From Enterobacteriaceae bacterium ESL0689 (GTDB lineage Bacteria > Pseudomonadota > Gammaproteobacteria > Enterobacterales > Enterobacteriaceae), in NCBI GenBank assembly GCA_029433525.1, contig JAQTIF010000001.1, forward strand, positions 1,860,001 to 1,924,000: DNA of 64,000 bases, given 5' to 3'. The notes under the pieces are model-generated. The model did not search any database. It was not told the origin of the DNA and was given only the letters and a program-made list of their open reading frames with translations. Positions 58,604 through 64,000 of this stretch are shown in pieces (the first letter of the stretch is position 1; the number at the start of each line of letters is the position of its first letter). Both the position numbers and the translations under genes were made by a program.

Positions 58604-59590
58604 ATGAAACTCTGGCTATCGGCTCTGGCACTTGTTGCGGTGACATTGAGCGCAGCAGCTGAAAATTTTCGCATCGTGCAGTCGCCGATGCAAAAACTGG
58701 ATATCTGGATCGACGACATCAGGGACAATACGCCCGAAAGCTGGTGTCAGTCTGATGTAACATTGCGTATCGTGGCGCACGGTAAGAAAGATCTGTCGGT
58801 GCTGAAAAACTTTTTGCCGCGTCTCGGTTCACTGCTCGAACATCAGTGCGGCAAACTGAATACCCTGCACTGGACACTCAATAACCCGGCAGGCGTCATG
58901 CTCATGCAGGGTAGCGCCAGTCAGGCGCAGGGATGGGGGCCGATAGTCCAGTCGCCGGAGAGCGCACCGGTCTATGCGGCGACCAGTGACCCGTTACTGC
59001 CGCCGGAGCAGGACCCGGAATCCCATACCGTGGCTGCCGACCGGACACCGTGGCAGGAGTTTACCCTCCAGGATGGTTGTCATCTGCGCACCTTCTGGCA
59101 GGGAGGCGCTACCGCCTCGGCGCTGTTTATCCCCGATTCCGGCCTGGCACGCTGCAGTGACGGTAGCTGGCTGAATGGTCACACCGTGATCTCACAGATC
59201 CGCAACGGTGTGCAGGAAGAGCTCGCCGTCACCTATGTTCACGGCTTTCCGGTGGTCGGGCTGGATAGCCGTGTCGATGCGAAAAACGCATTAATCGCCT
59301 CGGTAAATAACGAACGGATGGTGTTCAGCACCCAGGAGAGCGGGCAAAGCTGGATGATCCTGCCCTATGACAACACCCTCAATGTCTGGAAAAGCAACGG
59401 CACAATAGCGATGGCGATCTCGCCAGAAACCGCCCGTGATAACGCCAAGCTGCAGGCACATATTACCGCTGTCAAACAGATCTGGCAACGGTGGATTAGC
59501 CCGGAAACCCCCTTGAATATTATCCTGATTGACACGCTCCGCCCTCAGTTACGTGATCCGGCGGTCGGTGTCTGGCGGACGGCAGAGTAA
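58604..59590 (+). CDS. T6SS-linked periplasmic protein of unknown role (328 aa)
   Basis: From ATG 58604 (AAGGAGTGAT ribosome site) the protein has a signal peptide (LALVAVTLSAAAEN) and no membrane anchor. It has a few cysteines (SWCQSD, HQCGK, DGCHLR, ARCSDG), an N-terminal domain about 110 residues long, a Pro-rich linker near 130-150, and a C-terminal domain with WQEFTLQDGCHLRTFW and NGHTVISQIRNGVQEEL. Similar proteins sit between pppA and tagJ in some enteric T6SS loci, but I know of no named function. Intact. Confidence 0.7.
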   Translation: MKLWLSALALVAVTLSAAAENFRIVQSPMQKLDIWIDDIRDNTPESWCQSDVTLRIVAHGKKDLSVLKNFLPRLGSLLEHQCGKLNTLHWTLNNPAGVMLMQGSASQAQGWGPIVQSPESAPVYAATSDPLLPPEQDPESHTVAADRTPWQEFTLQDGCHLRTFWQGGATASALFIPDSGLARCSDGSWLNGHTVISQIRNGVQEELAVTYVHGFPVVGLDSRVDAKNALIASVNNERMVFSTQESGQSWMILPYDNTLNVWKSNGTIAMAISPETARDNAKLQAHITAVKQIWQRWISPETPLNIILIDTLRPQLRDPAVGVWRTAE

Positions 59591-59599
59591 GGAATGGCT

Positions 59600-60106
59600 A
59601 TGAATTCGCTTTATCAATACCTGGCGGGTGACTCGCTCAGCAATACCTTATTGCGACTGGAAGCCGATATCAAAGCCAAACCGGCTGACGCGGATCTGCG
59701 TGCTGCATTCGTCCAGCTGCTGATCCTCGATGGCAACTGGACACGGGCGCTGACCCAGTTAAAAAGCTGGCTGGCGCTAAAACCGCAGACCAAACCGACG
59801 GTGACGTTACTTAAGCAATCAATACAAGGCGAGCTGCAACGGGAGCAGGTTTTCGCTGGTAAGGCTCGGCCGATCATGCCGGTATCCGATGACGGATGGA
59901 TGACCCTGCTCATGGATGCCTTCAGCGCAGACGACGCCCAGGCAAAGACCCTGCGCCTGACCGCGCTGGAGCAGGCAACGGCTCACCGTGGTCAGCTCAC
60001 GTTTGAAGACGCGCCGCCACAACAATTTGCCTGGCTGATGGATGGTGATGCGCGTCTCGGGCCGGTGTGCGAAACCATCGTTAATGGTCGTTATTTCTGG
60101 CTCCCC
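59600..60106 (+). pseudogene. tagJ: T6SS TagJ (ImpE/SciE), C-terminus lost
   Basis: TagJ interacts with the sheath protein TssB. The frame has the TPR-like start (NSLYQYLAGDSLSNTLLRLE, LRAAFVQLLILDGNWTRAL) and the ImpE domain up to CETIVNGRYFWLPF at about 60107, where family sequence stops abruptly. The continuing frame (to 60247) is out of frame TssF. About 80-100 residues of TagJ are missing. The start may be ATG 59594 or 59600; the ribosome site spacing favours 59600. Confidence 0.88.
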
Positions 60107-60862
60107 TTCTTAGCGGACTGGACAAATTCATTCAGCGCTGTGACAGCGAAAAAGCGTTCGATATCTTTATCCTGCTCGATAAATCTGACGAGCAACTGGA
60201 ACGCATCATCGATGCCAGCCATCTGGCACTGCACTGCACCCCGGTGATCAACCTGTTTCCTAAGATGGGGGCCGCCAGAAGCTCAATGAAGGGCAGCACG
60301 AATATCACCTGGTGGTGGATAACATCCGGCCACTGGATTATGAAATTTACGCGGTAAACAAAATCTATGGCAGTCAGGATGGCCAGCACGACGACCAGAC
60401 CTTTCGCCCGTTCTGGCACACCTGGAGCGGCGATAGCGGCAATTATGGCGCCTATTTTTCCTTACGCCGTGAACAGCGTGTCTTGTCTGAACATGCGTTG
60501 CATTATGGCACCCGCACCGGGTATATCGGTTCCGAAGTCTTCGCCTCGCTGGTGGATGCCCAGCATGCGCCTTGGCAGGATACGCTGCGCTATATTTCCG
60601 CCGAAGTGCTCTGTACCAGCCGTGACTTGCCTTTAATGTTACAGCAGGAGCTGGGGCAATTCATTGTGGCTGACTCGATGCCGGTAAAATCCCTCACCCT
60701 GCGTAAAGGCCCGACCTCACCGATACCGGCACTGGCGGAAGGGTTCAGCACCTGGCGGCTCATCAGCCAGCTACAGATGAACTACCTCAGCCTGATGGAT
60801 GGCGAAAATGAAGAGGGCGCTGCAGCACTACGGCAGTTGCTGGGATTATATGCCAACCTGGC
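60107..60862 (+). pseudogene. tssF: T6SS baseplate protein TssF, middle part only
   Basis: TssF, in the baseplate wedge, normally has about 590 residues. Here it begins inside the gene (LDKFIQRCDSEKAFDIFILL, HCTPVINLFPK), shifts frame near 60270 and goes on with NEGQHEYHLVVDNIRPLDYE, FWHTWSGDSGN and PIPALAEGFSTWRLISQLQM to GAAALRQLLGLYA. At about 60860 it fuses in frame with TssG. The N-terminal half, the C-terminal end and all of tssE, which usually lies between tagJ and tssF, are gone. Confidence 0.88.
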
Positions 60863-61676
60863 CGCTGCTCGCCAGCGCGGCGAAAACGGCTTGCATGAGA
60901 TAGCGATCCTGAGTTTTGGCCTGTTTGGCCCTAACGGCCCGCTACCGCTGCATATCACAGAATATGCCCGCGAACGTCTCCAGCATCACCAGGATGCCAG
61001 CCTGAGCGCCTTTGCTGACCTGTTCCACCACCGTCTGACGCTACTGTTTTACCATGCCTGGGCGGATGCTCAGCCAGCTATTTCGCTTGATCGCAGCGAT
61101 AACAATCGGTTTGAGGGCTATCTGGCCTCGCTGATTGGGATGGGCCAGCCGGGTCAGATGAAGAAAGGGAGCTTAAGTAGCCATGCACGCTTTACCTGGA
61201 CCGGGCATCTCTCGCGCCACGGACGCGATCCACAAGGACTGGAAAAGATCCTGAGCGGCTATTTTAACATTCCGGTCAAACTGGTCGCGAATGTGCCGCA
61301 ATGGATGCCGCTCACCCGTGATGAACAGGCGCAGTTAGGTCAGGGACGGCGTCTGCCGCGCCTCGGAGAGTCGGCGTTTCTCGGCATCGCCGTGCGTGAT
61401 GTACAGCACAAATTTCGGCTCGACATGGGCCCGCTCAGCGCAGAAGCGTATGACCGCTTTCTGCCGGGCGAAGCCAGTGTCACTGCCTTACGAGACTGGG
61501 TACGCCAGTACGCTGGCATCGATTTTGAATGAGAAATTCGTGTGATATTACGCGCCGATGCGGTGCGGGGTGTCACGCTGGGTGGCACTGGCGGACGGCT
61601 GGGATATAGCACCTGGCTGGGGAATCAGCCACAGCCGATCGCGCGTGGTGATCTGATTTATCGCGCAGAAAAATAA
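60863..61676 (+). pseudogene. tssG: T6SS baseplate protein TssG, N-terminus lost and nonsense codon
   Basis: From about 60863 the frame is TssG: LAAARQRGENGLHEIAILSF, GLFGPNGPLPLHITEYARER, LSAFADLFHHRLTLLFYHAW and FNIPVKLVANVPQWMPL. A TGA at 61530-61532 stops it after VRQYAGIDFE; the same frame then continues EIRVILRADAVRGVTLGGTG and LGYSTWLGNQ to TAA 61674-61676, so the TGA replaces a Trp codon. About 100 N-terminal residues are missing by fusion to tssF. Confidence 0.9.
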
Positions 61677-61699
61677 ATTTCAAACCAACGGAAGCCAAC

Positions 61700-64000
61700 A
61701 TGTCAGAAATCAGCCGTGCCGTGCTGTTCGGCAAACTGGATACACACTTATTTACCGCGCTGGAAAGTGCTACCGCATTTTGCAAGCTGCGCGGTAATCC
61801 CTATGTCGAGCTGGTACACTGGTTGCATCAATTGATGCAACAGCAGGATGGCGATCTACAACAGGTGATCCGCTACTTTGCACTTGATGAGCAACAGCTG
61901 ACCGACGATATTGTGCTCGCGCTGGATATGCTGCCGCGTGGCGCCAGCTCGGTCTCCGACCTGTCAGAACATATCGACAGTGCGGTGGAATGTGCCTGGG
62001 TATATGGCTCGCTCAAATTTGCGGTCAACCGTATTCGCGGCGGCCATTTACTGATCGGCATACTCAAAAGCGGCAATCTGGCCAATGTACTGAAAAGCAT
62101 CTCCGGGCAGTTCAGCCGGATTAACAGCGGCATGTTGATTGAACAGTTTGCGACCATTTGTGCAGACAGCAAAGAGGCGCAACCGGACGATGCCAGCCAG
62201 GCGATCCCTGCCGATGCGCCGCCTGTCGCGCAGAGCTCATTAACTCGCTATGGCCAGGATCTGACGGCGCGGGCGCGTGAAGGAAAAATCGATCCGGTCG
62301 TCGGCCGCGATGAAGAGATCCGCCAGATGATCGATATTTTAATGCGACGTCGCCAGAATAACCCGTTACTGACTGGGGAGGCCGGGGTCGGTAAAACCGC
62401 GGTCGTCGAAGGGCTGGCGCGTCGTATTGTTGAAGGGGATGTGCCAGAGCCACTACAGAATATCCAGTTATGGTTACTGGATATCGGACTGTTACAGGCT
62501 GGCGCGGGAATGAAAGGGGAATTTGAAGCCCGTCTGCAGGCACTGATTAATGAAGTGCAATCCAGTACGACTGCGATAATTTTATTTATCGATGAAATCC
62601 ACACCCTGATTGGTGCCGGGGGACAGCAGGGAACCGGCGATGCGGCCAATCTGCTCAAACCGGCGCTGGCACGGGGACAGTTGCGCACTATCGGCGCCAC
62701 CACCTGGGCCGAATACAAAAAATATATTGAGAAAGATCCGGCGCTGACCCGCCGCTTCCAGACGGTGCAGGTTCACGAACCGGACGAAGCGAAAGCGATA
62801 CGGATGCTGCGCAGTATCGTCTCGCCACTGGAGACCCATCATCAGGTGCTGCTGCTGGATGAAGCGGTAAGCGCGGCAGTCAAGCTTTCGCATCGCTACA
62901 TTCCGGCCCGCCAGTTGCCGGATAAAGCCGTCGCCTTACTGGATAACGCCTGCGCCCGGGTCGCCGTCAGCCAGAGTGCGCCACCGGCACAACTGGAGGA
63001 TTGCCTGCGCCAGCTTACTGCGCTGGAGACCGAACTGGCGATTGCTGAACGTGAAGCGCGTATGGGGGTGGGCGATCCACAACGCATCGCGACACTCACT
63101 GCGGCGCGCGACAGCGGCCAGATCCTGGCGGATAGCTTAAAACAACGCTGGCAACAGGAACGCAGCCTGGTCAGTGAGATTATCCGTCTGCGGGCCGCGC
63201 TGTTTGCCGCCGATGAGGGCGAAGCATCGGAACTGCGCACTCAGCTTGCCAGCCAGCAACAGGCGCTGAACAGTCTACAGGGCGATGAGCCACTGCTGTT
63301 TACCGCGGTGGATGAAAACGTCGTCGCGGCGGTGGTCTCTGACTGGACCGGTATCCCGCTGGGGCGGATGGTAAAAAACGAGATCGATGCGATACTGAAC
63401 CTCGCCGATACCCTCAATCAGCGGGTCATCGGGCAGCGCCACGGCCTCGACTTGATCGCCCGGCGGGTAAAAACTTCGCGGGCAAAGCTCGACGACCCCA
63501 ACAAACCGATTGGCGTATTTATGCTGTGTGGCCCCTCCGGGGTCGGCAAAACCGAAACCGCACTGGCGCTGGCCGAGTCGCTATATGGCGGTGAGCAGAA
63601 CGTGATTACCATTAACATGAGTGAATTTCAGGAAGCACACACCGTCTCTACCTTAAAAGGTGCCCCGCCGGGTTACGTCGGTTATGGCGAAGGCGGTGTG
63701 TTAACAGAAGCCGTGCGCCGTCGCCCCTATAGCGTGGTATTGCTGGACGAAATCGAAAAAGCGCACCCGGATGTGCATGAGATCTTCTTCCAGGTGTTCG
63801 ACAAAGGCTGGATGGAGGATGGTGAGGATCGTCACATTGATTTTCGTAATACGATTATTATCCTGACCACCAACATCGGAACGGAGCTCATTAGCGCCAT
63901 GTGTGCCGATCCGCAACTGATGCCTGAACCGGAAGCGTTAAGTGGTGCGCTGCGTCAGCCGCTATTACAGGTATTTCCACCGGCGCTACTGGGACGCCTG
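61700..64000 (+). CDS. tssH: T6SS sheath-disassembly ATPase TssH (ClpV), runs off window
   Basis: TssH (ClpV) recycles the contracted TssB/C sheath. The frame from ATG 61700 is open for 767 codons to the window end, with no stop. It has an N-domain, the first AAA+ domain with Walker A GEAGVGKTA (residues 226-234) and Walker B LFIDEIHTL, a coiled-coil middle region (about 425-540), and the second AAA+ domain with GPSGVGKTE (Lys617) and VVLLDEIEKAHPDVHE. About 110 C-terminal residues are outside. It looks functional even though its sheath substrate genes are absent here. Confidence 0.95.
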   Translation, partial: MSEISRAVLFGKLDTHLFTALESATAFCKLRGNPYVELVHWLHQLMQQQDGDLQQVIRYFALDEQQLTDDIVLALDMLPRGASSVSDLSEHIDSAVECAWVYGSLKFAVNRIRGGHLLIGILKSGNLANVLKSISGQFSRINSGMLIEQFATICADSKEAQPDDASQAIPADAPPVAQSSLTRYGQDLTARAREGKIDPVVGRDEEIRQMIDILMRRRQNNPLLTGEAGVGKTAVVEGLARRIVEGDVPEPLQNIQLWLLDIGLLQAGAGMKGEFEARLQALINEVQSSTTAIILFIDEIHTLIGAGGQQGTGDAANLLKPALARGQLRTIGATTWAEYKKYIEKDPALTRRFQTVQVHEPDEAKAIRMLRSIVSPLETHHQVLLLDEAVSAAVKLSHRYIPARQLPDKAVALLDNACARVAVSQSAPPAQLEDCLRQLTALETELAIAEREARMGVGDPQRIATLTAARDSGQILADSLKQRWQQERSLVSEIIRLRAALFAADEGEASELRTQLASQQQALNSLQGDEPLLFTAVDENVVAAVVSDWTGIPLGRMVKNEIDAILNLADTLNQRVIGQRHGLDLIARRVKTSRAKLDDPNKPIGVFMLCGPSGVGKTETALALAESLYGGEQNVITINMSEFQEAHTVSTLKGAPPGYVGYGEGGVLTEAVRRRPYSVVLLDEIEKAHPDVHEIFFQVFDKGWMEDGEDRHIDFRNTIIILTTNIGTELISAMCADPQLMPEPEALSGALRQPLLQVFPPALLGRL

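Noticed and set aside
50288..61676. Alternative genetic code (TGA read as Trp) to explain the stops in tssK and tssG
   Set aside because: Many intact genes here end with TGA, and the same locus has frameshifts and deletions, so ordinary gene decay explains it.

Overview
The window is chromosomal DNA of a member of the Enterobacterales. From rsuA (10.6 kb) to trhP/yegQ (48.0 kb) the genes follow, in reverse, the order of the E. coli K-12 chromosome around 46-50 min: rsuA, yejG, pdeN, mepS, lpxT, efpL, setB, fruBKA, nfo, lysP, cirA, folE, sanA, cdd, yohK, yohJ, dusC, pbpG, yohD, bglX, btsSR, yehS, metG, mrp, rcnB, fbaB, trhP. These proteins look intact and close to E. coli in length. Several E. 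coli neighbours are missing, for example bcr, yeiE/yeiH and the genes between btsS and bglX. I cannot name the genus from sequence alone.

Left accessory region (1-10.5 kb). Several mobile elements are packed together. (a) The end of an island has a tyrosine-recombinase-like gene running off the window, a 99-residue unknown, an AlpA-type regulator and a DUF6387-type protein. (b) A P4-type integrase gene is cut by an IS630-family element whose own transposase is frameshifted. (c) A wrecked transposable (Mu-like, long-tailed) prophage keeps its regulatory switch (BcepMu gp16-type protein and repressor), a piece of DNA adenine methylase, and tail genes (BR0599-type protein, two small proteins, tail-tip protein). 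A rhomboid protease gene with all catalytic residues follows in the same tail operon. (d) An IS1 fragment closes the region.

Core region (10.5-48 kb). This is housekeeping: rRNA modification, c-di-GMP turnover, murein and lipid A enzymes, fructose PTS operon with a Cra site, DNA repair, lysine and siderophore uptake (Fur box), GTP cyclohydrolase, cytidine deaminase with a CRP-like site, the pyruvate sensor BtsSR, Met-tRNA synthetase, Fe-S carrier, aldolase and a tRNA hydroxylation protein. One accessory pocket lies between cirA and folE (26.8-28.9 kb). It holds IS3 and IS5 remnants, a DUF1493 protein and a divergent HxlR regulator/quinone-reductase-like pair.

Right region (49.2-64 kb). A type VI secretion locus is in advanced decay. 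tssK has a nonsense and a frameshift mutation, tssL has one extra T in a T run, tssM is cut to its N-terminal third and joined to the C-terminal part of vgrG, tagJ is joined to tssF, tssF is joined in frame to tssG, and tssG has a nonsense codon. Between these wrecks, the SH3 lipoprotein, tssJ, tagH, pppA, an unnamed periplasmic protein and tssH (as far as visible) remain open. No intact sheath (tssB/C), Hcp or TssE gene lies in the window, so this locus cannot build a working machine by itself. A small IS903-type MITE with a perfect 9-bp target duplication lies just upstream.

I found no CRISPR array, rRNA or tRNA gene, and no clearly new multi-gene system. The most interesting items are the pattern of T6SS collapse by gene-joining deletions, the phage-linked rhomboid protease, the MITE, the HxlR redox pair with its palindromes, and the left island.
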